A stretch of DNA of 64,000 nucleotides from Maridesulfovibrio sp. (lineage in GTDB: Bacteria; Desulfobacterota; Desulfovibrionia; Desulfovibrionales; Desulfovibrionaceae): positions 3,755,381-3,819,380 of the forward strand of contig NZ_OY787459.1 of NCBI RefSeq assembly GCF_963678865.1, read 5' to 3'. Shown piece after piece: positions 17,303 to 25,948 of the stretch. The stretch's first letter is position 1; every line of letters starts with the position of its first letter. The notes below the pieces were generated by a model, which did not search any database, was not told the origin of the DNA, and saw nothing but the letters and a program-made list of their open reading frames with translations. The position numbers were made by a program, and so were the translations under genes.

Positions 17303-18493
17303 ATGTCCAAAGTTTTAATTATCGGTGCCGGAGGTGTCGGAAGCGTAACCGTGCACAAATGTGCCATGCTTCCCGAGGCATTCACTGAAATTCATCTTGC
17401 CAGCCGCACGCTTTCCAAGTGTGAGGCCATTGCCAGATCCGTCAAGGAACGTACCGGCGTAGACGTGCCGACCTATCAGGTCGATGCTGATAACGTCCGT
17501 GAAACAGTTGAGCTGATCAACAAGGTCAAGCCCGACCTGCTGGTCAACCTTGCTTTGCCCTATCAGGATCTTCCGCTCATGGACGCATGTCTTGAGGCTG
17601 GCGTGAACTATCTTGATACCGCAAACTACGAACCGCCGGAAGAGGCGAAGTTCGAATACAAATGGCAGTGGGCTTATCAGGACCGTTTTAAGGAGGCAGG
17701 TCTCATGGCCCTGCTCGGTTCCGGGTTTGATCCGGGCGTGACCAACGTTTTCGCCGCCCATGCCCAGAAGCACCATTTCGATGAAATCAACGAGCTGGAC
17801 ATCATTGACTGTAATGCAGGCGACCACGGACAGGCTTTCGCCACCAACTTCAACCCGGAGATCAACATCCGTGAGATCACCCAGCGCGGACGCTACTGGG
17901 AACGCGGAGAATGGGTTGAAACCGATCCCCTGTCATGGTCAATGGATTACGATTTCCCCGAGGGCATCGGTAAGAAGAAGTGCTACCTCATGTACCATGA
18001 AGAACTCGAATCTCTTGCTTTGCACCTCAAGGGACTCAAGCGTGCGCGCTTCTGGATGACCTTTGGCGAGCAGTACCTGACCCATCTGCGTGTTCTGGAA
18101 GGCATCGGCATGACTTCCATCGAACCCATTGAGTATAACGGCCAGATGATTCAACCGCTGCAGTTCCTCAAGGCTGTACTGCCCGAGCCCGGTTCCCTCG
18201 GTCCTTTGACCAAGGGCCGCACCTGTATCGGCAACGTGATGAAGGGAATCAAGGACGGCAAAGAGAAGAAGATGTACATCTACAACATATGCAGCCACGA
18301 AGCTGCTTATGAAGAAGTCGGTTCTCAGGCTATCTCCTACACCACCGGCGTGCCGGCAATGATCGGTGCCATGCTCATGGTTACCGGAAAATGGTCCGGC
18401 AAGGGCGTTTTCAACATGGAACAGCTTGATCCTGATCCGTTCATGGAAGCCCTCAACAAATACGGCCTGCCCTGGAACGAAGTGGTATTCTAG
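17303..18493 (+). CDS. Carboxynorspermidine/carboxyspermidine dehydrogenase (saccharopine dehydrogenase family)
   Basis: A 396-residue NAD(P)-dependent enzyme. The N-terminal Rossmann motif is VLIIGAGGVGSVTVHKCA, followed by LLVNLALPYQDLPLMDACLEAGVNYLDTA and a conserved GSGFDPGVTNVFAAHA, wording typical of the Lys1-like carboxynorspermidine synthase. It reductively condenses aspartate semialdehyde with putrescine (or diaminopropane) to carboxyspermidine (or carboxynorspermidine). Its place between speA and the matching decarboxylase fits this role. It overlaps the next gene by one base, so translation is coupled. Whether the cell's product is spermidine or norspermidine is not decided by sequence; agmatinase in the same operon points to putrescine and hence spermidine. 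Confidence 0.92.
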   Translation: MSKVLIIGAGGVGSVTVHKCAMLPEAFTEIHLASRTLSKCEAIARSVKERTGVDVPTYQVDADNVRETVELINKVKPDLLVNLALPYQDLPLMDACLEAGVNYLDTANYEPPEEAKFEYKWQWAYQDRFKEAGLMALLGSGFDPGVTNVFAAHAQKHHFDEINELDIIDCNAGDHGQAFATNFNPEINIREITQRGRYWERGEWVETDPLSWSMDYDFPEGIGKKKCYLMYHEELESLALHLKGLKRARFWMTFGEQYLTHLRVLEGIGMTSIEPIEYNGQMIQPLQFLKAVLPEPGSLGPLTKGRTCIGNVMKGIKDGKEKKMYIYNICSHEAAYEEVGSQAISYTTGVPAMIGAMLMVTGKWSGKGVFNMEQLDPDPFMEALNKYGLPWNEVVF

Positions 18494-19659
18494 TGAAAAA
18501 GAGTGCTTACGGCTTCAACCCATTTGAAGCGAAAACACCATGCTATATTGTGGACGAGGACCTTCTGGAAAAGAATCTGGAGGTCCTCGCCTCTGTTCGG
18601 GAGCGTGCAGGATGCAAAATCCTGCTCGCCCTGAAGTGTTTCGCCATGTTCAGCACTTTCCCCCAGCTGGCAAGGAAGCTGGACGGAGTCTGTGCCAGTT
18701 CCCCGCACGAGGCAAGGCTGGGACGTGAGGAGTTCGGCAAGGAGGTCCACACTTTTGCCGCAGCCTATTCGGAATCGGATATAGGCGAGCTCTGCGAAAC
18801 AAGTGACCATATCGTTTTCAATTCTTTTGCCCAACTGGATAATTTTCGTCCGGTCATTCACGAGTTTTGTTTCGGGGAAGGGCGGACCATCGATATTGCT
18901 CTACGTATCAATCCTGAACATTCCGAGGGGGCAGTTCCCATTTACGATCCGTGCTCTCCCGGTTCCCGTCTTGGAATCCGCAGGGACCATTTTGAGCCTG
19001 ATAATCTGGACGGCGTGATCGGTCTGCACTGGCACAACCTTTGTGAACAGGATGCCGATTGCCTTGAAAGAACTATCGCGGCGGTAGAATCCCGCTTTGC
19101 CGATGTCCTGCCACGTATGAAATACGTTAATTTCGGAGGCGGACACCACATTACCCGTGAAGGGTACGATGTGGACCTGCTGGTGGACCTTATTGTCCGC
19201 TTCAAAGAAAAGTGGGATGTGGATGTTTATCTGGAACCCGGTGAAGCCGTGGCCCTGAACAGCGGTTTTCTAGTGGCTACAGTCCTTGATGTAACCGAGG
19301 CAGACATGCCTGTCGTGATCATGGATTCCGCTGTCCCCTGTCATATGCCAGATGTGATCGAAATGCCGTATCGTCCCCATATCGTCGGTTCCGGTGAAGC
19401 CGGGGAAAAAGCATGGACATGCCGTATCGGCGGGCCTTCTTGTCTTGCCGGTGATGTGGCAGGAGAATACTCATTTGACGCGCCCCTCAAAACAGGTGAC
19501 AGACTGATCTTCACGGACATGGCGATCTATTCCATGGTAAAGACAAATACTTTTAACGGAATTCAGCTTCCGTCCATCTGCCTGTTTAATTCAAAAGACG
19601 AAACCATCCGCGTAGTGCGTGAATTCGGGTATGACGACTTCAAAAACCGGTTATCGTAG
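18493..19659 (+). CDS. nspC: Carboxynorspermidine/carboxyspermidine decarboxylase NspC
   Basis: A 388-residue alanine-racemase-fold PLP decarboxylase. The cofactor lysine is in LLALKCFAMFSTFP (Lys48); FGGGHHITREGYDV and LEPGEAVALNSGF are phosphate and C-terminal dimer motifs, and GGPSCLAGD carries the active-site cysteine from the partner subunit. It removes the carboxyl group from carboxyspermidine or carboxynorspermidine to give the triamine. It starts at GTG 18493, whose first base is the last base of the preceding TAG stop, so the two enzymes are made in step. The operon thereby avoids S-adenosylmethionine decarboxylase and spermidine synthase. Confidence 0.93.
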   Translation: MKKSAYGFNPFEAKTPCYIVDEDLLEKNLEVLASVRERAGCKILLALKCFAMFSTFPQLARKLDGVCASSPHEARLGREEFGKEVHTFAAAYSESDIGELCETSDHIVFNSFAQLDNFRPVIHEFCFGEGRTIDIALRINPEHSEGAVPIYDPCSPGSRLGIRRDHFEPDNLDGVIGLHWHNLCEQDADCLERTIAAVESRFADVLPRMKYVNFGGGHHITREGYDVDLLVDLIVRFKEKWDVDVYLEPGEAVALNSGFLVATVLDVTEADMPVVIMDSAVPCHMPDVIEMPYRPHIVGSGEAGEKAWTCRIGGPSCLAGDVAGEYSFDAPLKTGDRLIFTDMAIYSMVKTNTFNGIQLPSICLFNSKDETIRVVREFGYDDFKNRLS

Positions 19660-19698
19660 CATTGGCAATTTTGTCGAAGGCTAAGGGATAATATTTGT

Positions 19699-20568
19699 AT
19701 GGGAAAATATTTTCTTGAGGGTGAAATTCCCAATTGTGCCCCGGATAAGGCCGCTGTTCATGTCATTCCTGCTCCACTGGAGACGTCTGTTTCATATGGC
19801 GGCGGGACAGCTGACGGTCCTAAGGCGATTCTTGAAGCTTCCACCCAGTTGGAACTCTGGAACGGTCGTTCATGTCCGGCGGAAGCCGGGATCCATACCT
19901 CGGATCCGGCTGTTGGGGCCGGGGGTGCTGAGGACAGCCTGCGCGCGATCGAGAAATCAGTTGCTTTCGCTCTTGAATGCGGAGCTGTTCCGTTCGTGAT
20001 AGGCGGCGAACATACCGTGACCCTCGGTGCGTTGCGGGCCTTGAAAAAGCAGCACGGAACCTTTGGAATAGTACAGTTTGACGCCCACGCCGATCTGCGT
20101 TCAAGCTACGAAGGCGATCCTTTGAGCCACGCCTGCGTTATGCGCAGGGCTGTCGAAGATCTGGGACTGCCGGTCTTTCAGCTTGGAGTGCGTGCCTTGT
20201 GTATAGAGGAGGTTGAATTTCGTAAGGAGACACCTTCGGTGCACGGTATTGACGCAAGGGAGCTTTATCTGTGTGGAATTCCGGAACTGCTCCTGCCTGA
20301 GGTCTTTCCCGAAAAAATCTATATTTCCTTTGATGTGGACGGCCTTGATCCGTCAGTTATAAGGGCCACGGGAACTCCCGTTCCCGGCGGGATCATCTGG
20401 CAAGATGCCCTGACCCTTATTGAAAAGGCTGTGAAAGGACGCACGGTCATAGGTGCGGATGTGGTCGAGCTGGCCCCCCAAGTTGGAGATCACGCATCTG
20501 ATTTTGCCGCTGCCCAGTTGGCCTATGAATTGATCGGGTATTGTGTAGATTTGCAAGCGCTAGACTAA
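19699..20568 (+). CDS. speB: Agmatinase (ureohydrolase family)
   Basis: A 289-residue member of the arginase/agmatinase family with all manganese ligands visible: GGEHT (His105), QFDAHADL (Asp128, His130, Asp132) and SFDVDGLDP (Asp212, Asp214). It splits agmatine, the product of the SpeA at the head of this operon, into putrescine and urea. TGTPVPGG and the late GADVVELAP motif are also typical. It begins 39 bases after nspC. With the three preceding genes it completes arginine to agmatine to putrescine to spermidine. Formiminoglutamase or guanidinobutyrase activity is possible for this fold, but the context makes agmatinase the best call. Confidence 0.92.
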   Translation: MGKYFLEGEIPNCAPDKAAVHVIPAPLETSVSYGGGTADGPKAILEASTQLELWNGRSCPAEAGIHTSDPAVGAGGAEDSLRAIEKSVAFALECGAVPFVIGGEHTVTLGALRALKKQHGTFGIVQFDAHADLRSSYEGDPLSHACVMRRAVEDLGLPVFQLGVRALCIEEVEFRKETPSVHGIDARELYLCGIPELLLPEVFPEKIYISFDVDGLDPSVIRATGTPVPGGIIWQDALTLIEKAVKGRTVIGADVVELAPQVGDHASDFAAAQLAYELIGYCVDLQALD

Positions 20569-20598
20569 ATCCCGCCGAGTATTGTCTGATCGGATTAT

Positions 20599-21186
20599 CT
20601 ATTTGCGCCATTTAAGGTTCTGCACTGATGAATATTTATTTTTATCCAAGCGGAGTTCTTCCAATTTGTGCCTGATGTCTGGCGTCACCATATCCCAGAG
20701 CGGCTGGGAGACATCGGGAATGCTCAGCAGGGCGGCTTTGATAAGTTCGTCCCAGTCATTTCCGTATTTATCTATATCGTCTGGGCGCAATTGTTTTCTG
20801 CATCCGTCGCAGCCGCAGTGAATCTCATAAGGCTCTTGTACGTTTAGTAGGCCATACTCCGTAGTAATCTGCTCTCCGGCCCGAATGTCCCTTATGGCTA
20901 TCTCCAAATTGTAGTCCGTCATCATGGTGTTGCTGCAGCAACTGTGATTCATGAACCGGGCATGATCCCAGCTCAGAATGAGTGTGCCCTCCCGGTCATG
21001 ATAGACATGCGTTTCCATTGATTCCCGTATAATATCCGGCAATTTTTGGAAGTCATCATATGGCAGGCAGATATCAAACTCATCACGTACAACCATCACT
21101 GTGCCACACGGAATATCACGAATCGCGAATACCCCGTTACCTAGCAGGGGGGAAACAGTCCGCACAATAGTATCTGGATGAATCAT
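20599..21186 (-). CDS. SET-domain protein (candidate lysine methyltransferase)
   Basis: This 195-residue protein is essentially one SET domain. The S-adenosylmethionine-binding NHSC motif is RFMNHSCCSN (Asn80-Cys83), the catalytic tyrosine lies in TTEYGLLN (Tyr111), and a post-SET-like zinc cluster CGCDGC (Cys124, Cys126, Cys129) follows, probably completed by Cys83. GNGVFAIRDIPCGT is the usual SET opening. The ATG at 21186 is preferred over an upstream in-frame codon that would overlap the previous gene; the gap to that gene is 10 bases. Bacterial SET proteins methylate lysines in their own or host proteins. The adjacent amide-ligase fusion suggests a joint modification pathway, which is inference. 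Confidence 0.85.
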   Translation of the reverse strand: MIHPDTIVRTVSPLLGNGVFAIRDIPCGTVMVVRDEFDICLPYDDFQKLPDIIRESMETHVYHDREGTLILSWDHARFMNHSCCSNTMMTDYNLEIAIRDIRAGEQITTEYGLLNVQEPYEIHCGCDGCRKQLRPDDIDKYGNDWDELIKAALLSIPDVSQPLWDMVTPDIRHKLEELRLDKNKYSSVQNLKWRK

Positions 21187-21196
21187 TTTCGTCTCT

Positions 21197-23188
21197 TTAG
21201 GAAATATACCGGATTTGTTGGCGTTCGAATTCAATCCGGTTGAAAATCGATTGCATGATCAGTTCGTACAATTCGTTGCCGAGCAATTGGTCCTCAATGC
21301 CGGAATCAACATTCGGATTATCGTTTACCTCTATCACATAGGCCTTGCCACCGATCTCCTTGAGATCCACCCCGTAAAAACCATTTCCTATGAGCGATGA
21401 TGCCCGTATTGCGGCTTTCAGAATTGAAGCGGGTACATGGTTGATGGGAACTGCTTCATGTTGACCGCTGAAATCGATACTGTCGGCGGAGTTCCAGTTG
21501 TATATTTGCCAATGATTTCTCGCCATGAAGTATTTGCATGCAAAAATAGGCTTGTTATCAAGAATGCCGATTCGCCAGTCATATTCTGATACAAGGAATT
21601 CCTGAGCTATAATCAGATCGGATTTTTCCAGCATCTTTTTTAATTTCTCCTGTAGTTCGGCATGAGATTCCACTCTATACACACCTTGGGAGAAAGAGCT
21701 TTCCGGAAGTTTTAGAACAAGCGGGAACACTAATGGTTGAACGAGTTCATCAGCTATATCTTTTTTGGTAAGCAGCCATCCCCGCGGCTGGCATACTCCT
21801 GAGCAGGCGAGTTTCTCGTGGAGGTACACCTTGTTTGAGCAGAGCATTATAGACCATGGATCATCAATTACGACTAGCCCTTCGGTGTAGGCGTGTCTTG
21901 ATATTGCATAAGTATGGTCTTCGATTGCTGTAGTTTCCCGAACGAAAAGGGCATCGAATTCACAGATACGACGTCTGTCGGCCTTGGTGATGAATTCCAC
22001 GTAAAAACCTATTTTTTCCGCGGCCTTCTTGAATTTTTCAAGTGCTTCGGCGCATGAAGGAGGAGTTTTTTCCTCCGGGTTCACCAGTATTGCCAGATCA
22101 TATTTGAACTGCTTGAGGCGTGGACGGATATGTCGCTTCCTCGTACTGTATTCGTCCAAAGCTTCTTTTAGTAAATCCCGGTATTCTGCTGCAACATTTT
22201 TAACAGAAAGTACTTTGAGCTTTTTAACTATCCAACGTTCTTTGAACTGAAGGCAAAGACTGAAGAATGGAATTGAAAAGAGACGGAACAACTTATGTGC
22301 AAGTTCATCAAATCGTGGGTCATTGGCTTTTCCCATGATCACGGTCAAGGTGAAATCCTGAGCGGTCCAGAAAGACAGTTTTGCCTGTAGATAATCCCCA
22401 ATTTCGTCTAGAAGACTCTGTGCTACCATCGGAGTTGAGGCATCCTTCATATTCACAACGGACGGTACTACCGTGTGGTTGCGGGCATTGGCCAGTAATG
22501 AGACATAATATCCTAATGAATGGGCTCTATAAGAACTACAGATATTCAGTACATGAAATCTGCTGGATTTGGCGTAGTTATGATCTGACAGGTACTCCTG
22601 CGCAGAGCAGAAATTCAGCTTGGAGGACCAAGGTTGTACAGACCTGATGTCGTCTGTCACGATAAGCAATCTGTCCTGGACTGTCCTCTTGGTGGAGAGC
22701 ACCAGAGTCATCCTGAGTCCGGACTCTTCCGGGCCATAGTAGTCAGGTAGGGTTCTTGTCGGTTCAAAGCCGAACTTGCGGTACCAGCCGATCAGCTTTG
22801 AATTATTCATGTCAACTTCAAGAGAAATCCGTTCATATCCATGGCTGACCGCAAAGCTGACAATGTAGCGCATAAGCGATTCACCCAATCCTATTCTCCT
22901 GAATTCCCTGTCTACTGCCAGCGAATATATGCGAATCGAGCGTTTGTAGTGAAAGACAACGGCAGCTCCCATTTTGATGGATTGCTTACGTTTTGGAGGT
23001 GTTTCGATGATAAGCACGAGCTGGCTGGCACTTGTGATACTGTTTCGCAGGCTTCGTTTCGAGCTCTGACGTTTTTCTGCGAAGCACTCTTTTTCAAGTC
23101 GTTCCACAAAATCTAAATCATCCGGGCCAGCTTCCCGAATGACATAGCTTCGGCAAGGCGTGTTATCCATTTCGCATATCAGGCTCAT
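21197..23188 (-). CDS. GNAT acetyltransferase fused to RimK-like ATP-grasp ligase
   Basis: A 663-residue fusion. Residues about 10-165 are a GNAT acetyltransferase (IYSLAVDREFRRIGLGESLMRYIV binds acetyl-CoA; EVDMNNSKLIGWYRKFGFEPTR is the late GNAT motif). About 165-420 resembles the RimK-like ATP-grasp N-terminal region (RLLIVTDD...LNICSSYRAHSLGYYVSLLANARNH). About 430-655 is an ATP-grasp domain with VFPLVLKLPESSFSQG (ATP lysine), IAQEFLVSEYDWRIGIL and YVIEVNDNPNVDSG (Mg2+ ligands). Such ligases form amide bonds to peptides or amino acids. The ATG at 23188 follows CGGAGAAC; a TTG ten codons earlier is less likely. It is co-directional with the SET gene 10 bases downstream. Substrate unknown. 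Confidence 0.85.
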   Translation of the reverse strand: MSLICEMDNTPCRSYVIREAGPDDLDFVERLEKECFAEKRQSSKRSLRNSITSASQLVLIIETPPKRKQSIKMGAAVVFHYKRSIRIYSLAVDREFRRIGLGESLMRYIVSFAVSHGYERISLEVDMNNSKLIGWYRKFGFEPTRTLPDYYGPEESGLRMTLVLSTKRTVQDRLLIVTDDIRSVQPWSSKLNFCSAQEYLSDHNYAKSSRFHVLNICSSYRAHSLGYYVSLLANARNHTVVPSVVNMKDASTPMVAQSLLDEIGDYLQAKLSFWTAQDFTLTVIMGKANDPRFDELAHKLFRLFSIPFFSLCLQFKERWIVKKLKVLSVKNVAAEYRDLLKEALDEYSTRKRHIRPRLKQFKYDLAILVNPEEKTPPSCAEALEKFKKAAEKIGFYVEFITKADRRRICEFDALFVRETTAIEDHTYAISRHAYTEGLVVIDDPWSIMLCSNKVYLHEKLACSGVCQPRGWLLTKKDIADELVQPLVFPLVLKLPESSFSQGVYRVESHAELQEKLKKMLEKSDLIIAQEFLVSEYDWRIGILDNKPIFACKYFMARNHWQIYNWNSADSIDFSGQHEAVPINHVPASILKAAIRASSLIGNGFYGVDLKEIGGKAYVIEVNDNPNVDSGIEDQLLGNELYELIMQSIFNRIEFERQQIRYIS

Positions 23189-23700
23189 GTAGTTCTCCGT
23201 AGCTGAATTTGCAGACAAAAGTAAAAAAGGCCTATCTTGGCAAAAAACAAATATACCTAAGAGATAGGGCGGTAAACAAAAATAAATAAAAATAAAGCTA
23301 GTTATTTAATGTTCTTATCGAAGAGGTAGGGTTTTTAATCCGGTCATGGTTTTAGTGTCTCCTTGGTGGATGAAGTTGCATCTACGGAGATAGAATGTCC
23401 TTCATATTTGATACACCTTGAAGATGTTGACGGGGGTGAGTCTGAAAAACAAAAAAGGACTCAAGAATTCCTGATTAAATCCTTGAATCTTCATGGGGAT
23501 CGTGGGTGGTGAAATCGGAGCAGCACTATTTTGTAAATCCAACAGTTCTTATTGAACTATAAGTACTACTGGCGGTAGGAAGAGGACTATGGTATATAAT
23601 CAATATCCAAATTTTTCTTTGTGTAAGGTGTTAAACTCTTGTTTTATCTTATACTTAGGGGAATAAATTCTGTAGGCAATTAATTCAAGAGGGGAATGTT
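23189..23700. other. Intergenic region, possibly with a short gene remnant
   Basis: Upstream region of two divergent genes. From about 23340 to 23512 the forward strand has a stop-free stretch of about 55 codons with coding-like wording (SLVDEVASTEIECPSYLI, then DVDGGESEKQKRTQEFL) that ends at TGA and lacks a clear start, so it may be the eroded tail of a lost gene. Otherwise AT-rich with no clear operator. Confidence 0.3.
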
Positions 23701-24537
23701 ATGTCCATAATTACTATTTCAAGAGGTTCATACAGCCGCGGAAAGGAAATTGCAGAAAAAGTGGCCGAGACCCTGCAGTATATTTGTATTTCACGAGATC
23801 TTCTTTTGGAGTCTTCTAAAGAATTTGACATCCCGGAAGTCAAACTTGTCCGGGCTCTGCATGATTCACCGTCGGTACTCGAACGCTTTTTGCACGGAAA
23901 AGAAAGGTATCTTGCCCATATCCGCAGTTCCCTTTTGCGTTATGCCCAGAAGGATAATCTTGTATATCATGGCCTGGCAGGGCAATATTTTTTGGCGAAT
24001 ATCCCACATATTTTCAAGGTCAGGATTACCGCAAATATGGAAGACAGAGTCCGTGAAGAGAGCAGACGAGAGAATATTTCTGCTGACGAAGCCAGATATA
24101 TTTTGCAGAAAGATGATGAAGAACGCAGAAAATGGGGCCTTAAAGTATACGGTGTCGACACTTGGGACAGCAGGCTTTACGATATGGTTATTCATATTGG
24201 AGCACTTACAGTAGATGATGCTGTAGCTATAATTTGTAATGCTGTTCAGAAAGATGTGTTTAAAACAACCCCGGAAGCGCAAAGAAAAATTGATGATATT
24301 GCCATAGCTGCATATGTGGAGGTTGGACTTGTTGATATTGCTCCATATGCTGTGGTCGCATGCGAGGATGGACGTGTAACTATACATTTCCCCAATGCGG
24401 TAAGCAGTTTGAAGAAGAAAATACTAGATAATGTTAAAACAATCGCAACGAATATCGAAGGGGTAAAACATGTAGATATTTTGGGCGTTGAGAAAAGCCA
24501 CTACAGCAAAGTTAATCCGTTTCATAACATTGATTGA
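23701..24537 (+). CDS. Cytidylate kinase-like family protein
   Basis: The 278-residue protein begins ITISRGSYSRGKEIAEKVAETLQY, the shortened P-loop wording of the cytidylate kinase-like family, where the usual Walker A glycine-lysine is replaced by SRGSYSRGK. It continues with the helical LID/NMP-type region (VRITANMEDRVREESRRENISADEA, then DDEERRKWGLKVYGVDTWDSRLYDMVIH). The last 80 residues are a separate alpha/beta domain resembling a BON-like fold (AAYVEVGLVDIAPYAVVACEDGRVTI). In delta-proteobacteria these proteins are common and their substrate is unsettled. It is monocistronic and ends in a clear terminator. Confidence 0.82.
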   Translation: MSIITISRGSYSRGKEIAEKVAETLQYICISRDLLLESSKEFDIPEVKLVRALHDSPSVLERFLHGKERYLAHIRSSLLRYAQKDNLVYHGLAGQYFLANIPHIFKVRITANMEDRVREESRRENISADEARYILQKDDEERRKWGLKVYGVDTWDSRLYDMVIHIGALTVDDAVAIICNAVQKDVFKTTPEAQRKIDDIAIAAYVEVGLVDIAPYAVVACEDGRVTIHFPNAVSSLKKKILDNVKTIATNIEGVKHVDILGVEKSHYSKVNPFHNID

Positions 24538-24564
24538 CAGCTCCTTGCATATGTATAGATCAAT

Positions 24565-24597
24565 AAAAAAAGGCCGCGTTATGCGGCCTTATTTTTT
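24565..24597. terminator. Rho-independent terminator, probably bidirectional
   Basis: AAGGCCGC and GCGGCCTT form an 8-base GC-rich stem around a 5-base loop (24570-24590), flanked by AAAAAA on the left and ATTTTTT on the right. It can end both the kinase transcript (forward) and the convergent lipoprotein operon (reverse). Confidence 0.88.
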
Positions 24598-24671
24598 GCA
24601 ATAAGAAAGTGGGATAGGGACTCTTCGAACATCATTCCTTGATCTCATTGTTTGTACCGGGGTAGACCCCG

Positions 24672-25943
24672 CTACTGTTTGATCAGCACTTCCCTGCCCT
24701 TGAGTTCTATGTTGTTGTCCGGGATATTGATGCCCATGGATTGCAACTGGCTCAGGAGTTCTTCAAACACAAAATCGTCCGGGGATATTTTCGGGTCCAG
24801 TTTGATTATCAGGGCTCCGTTCTGGATAGCGGACTGTCTTACCGAGTCAGCCGAGAGTCCCTTCTTGACCTTGAACATGGTCCGTTTGGAATTCAGACGC
24901 AGGGTCACGGTGGCCAGATCCGTGCCGCTCCTTACGGGCTGGTCTTTATGCTTCGCCATAGTGATCATCTTGCGGATTACCTTCTTGGCGTCATTCATAA
25001 GTAGGGAGGCCGCATTTTCGGCCACCTCGGAGAGTCCGTCGCGAATGGCTATGCTGGACTGACCTTTCGGAATCATGACCATGAATTCCTGTGAACCCAC
25101 AGATTTGATAATGTTATCATTAAGGTTAAGCACGGAGAGGGCTATCTCGGCTTTAAGTTCTCTTTTCACCTGGTCGAAGTAGAGGGAGGATATTCTGTAG
25201 TAAAGAATGATAGTGATTTCGTCGGCATATTTCTTTTTTACCGCCCGGACCAGCCTGTTATTGAGGGCAAAATCTTCATTGTCGGCGTCAAAATAGACCC
25301 CGACAACTGGATCGTCGTGCGACACCTTCATACGCTTGAATTCATCGACGGTGTCCAGTCTGGTCAGGCTGAGGCCTTCCTGGTTTGCCTTGGCGATGAT
25401 GGCGTCGCGGATGGCCCGCTGGTAGGAGGTGTAAAAGAGTACGAAGGGCCCCAGTCCCCGCAGTTTGCGGGTCGTGCCGGCATCGGCCTGACTGAGGATC
25501 AAAGACATATCGGCCTTGGAGGGGGTTTCCTCCATGATCAGGATGACCGCATTCTTGCGGCCGGACTGCACTCCGCAGTTCAACTCCTCCATCAGACAGT
25601 TGGACTTCTCATCGTCAATACGGACCAGATATGAACCCTCCACATAATCTCCCACCTGGGTCGTGCCCTGATTTGTGATATTGTGGATCAGCGAAGCCCG
25701 ACTGTCTATGATCTGCTTCTCGCATGATTTTCCAGCAATGGCGGGGTTGACCCGCCTGATGTAGTTGCTGACTGCCTGTTTGCGGGCCATCTGTTCCAAC
25801 TGCTTTCTGATCTTGAAGCTCTTTTTGCCCTTTATTCTTACTGAAACGCCGAGGTCTTCATAAGCGCGGGCAGGTCCGGCGGCAAGGGTAAGCAACAGAA
25901 CGATTGGCAGCAGTATTGCGATATGTGGAATTCTGCAGATCAT
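24672..25943 (-). CDS. Exported protein of unknown function, last gene of five-gene envelope operon
   Basis: A 423-residue protein with a Sec signal peptide (ILLPIVLLLTLAAGPARA, cleavage near residue 27). The mature N-terminus (KKSFKIRKQLEQMARKQAVSNYIRRVNP) recalls the helical starts of FlgT/LPP20-like periplasmic proteins. Two alpha/beta segments follow: KNAVILIMEETPSKADMSLIL and the region with AIRDAIIAKANQEGLSLTRLDTVDEFK. The C-terminus contains a small module (ATVTLRLNSKRTMFKVKKGL). It has no lipobox. The gap to the upstream lipoprotein gene is only 5 bases. I cannot name its role; assembly or stabilisation of an outer-membrane structure is a guess from the company it keeps. Confidence 0.75.
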   Translation of the reverse strand: MICRIPHIAILLPIVLLLTLAAGPARAYEDLGVSVRIKGKKSFKIRKQLEQMARKQAVSNYIRRVNPAIAGKSCEKQIIDSRASLIHNITNQGTTQVGDYVEGSYLVRIDDEKSNCLMEELNCGVQSGRKNAVILIMEETPSKADMSLILSQADAGTTRKLRGLGPFVLFYTSYQRAIRDAIIAKANQEGLSLTRLDTVDEFKRMKVSHDDPVVGVYFDADNEDFALNNRLVRAVKKKYADEITIILYYRISSLYFDQVKRELKAEIALSVLNLNDNIIKSVGSQEFMVMIPKGQSSIAIRDGLSEVAENAASLLMNDAKKVIRKMITMAKHKDQPVRSGTDLATVTLRLNSKRTMFKVKKGLSADSVRQSAIQNGALIIKLDPKISPDDFVFEELLSQLQSMGINIPDNNIELKGREVLIKQ

Positions 25944-25948
25944 TTGTT

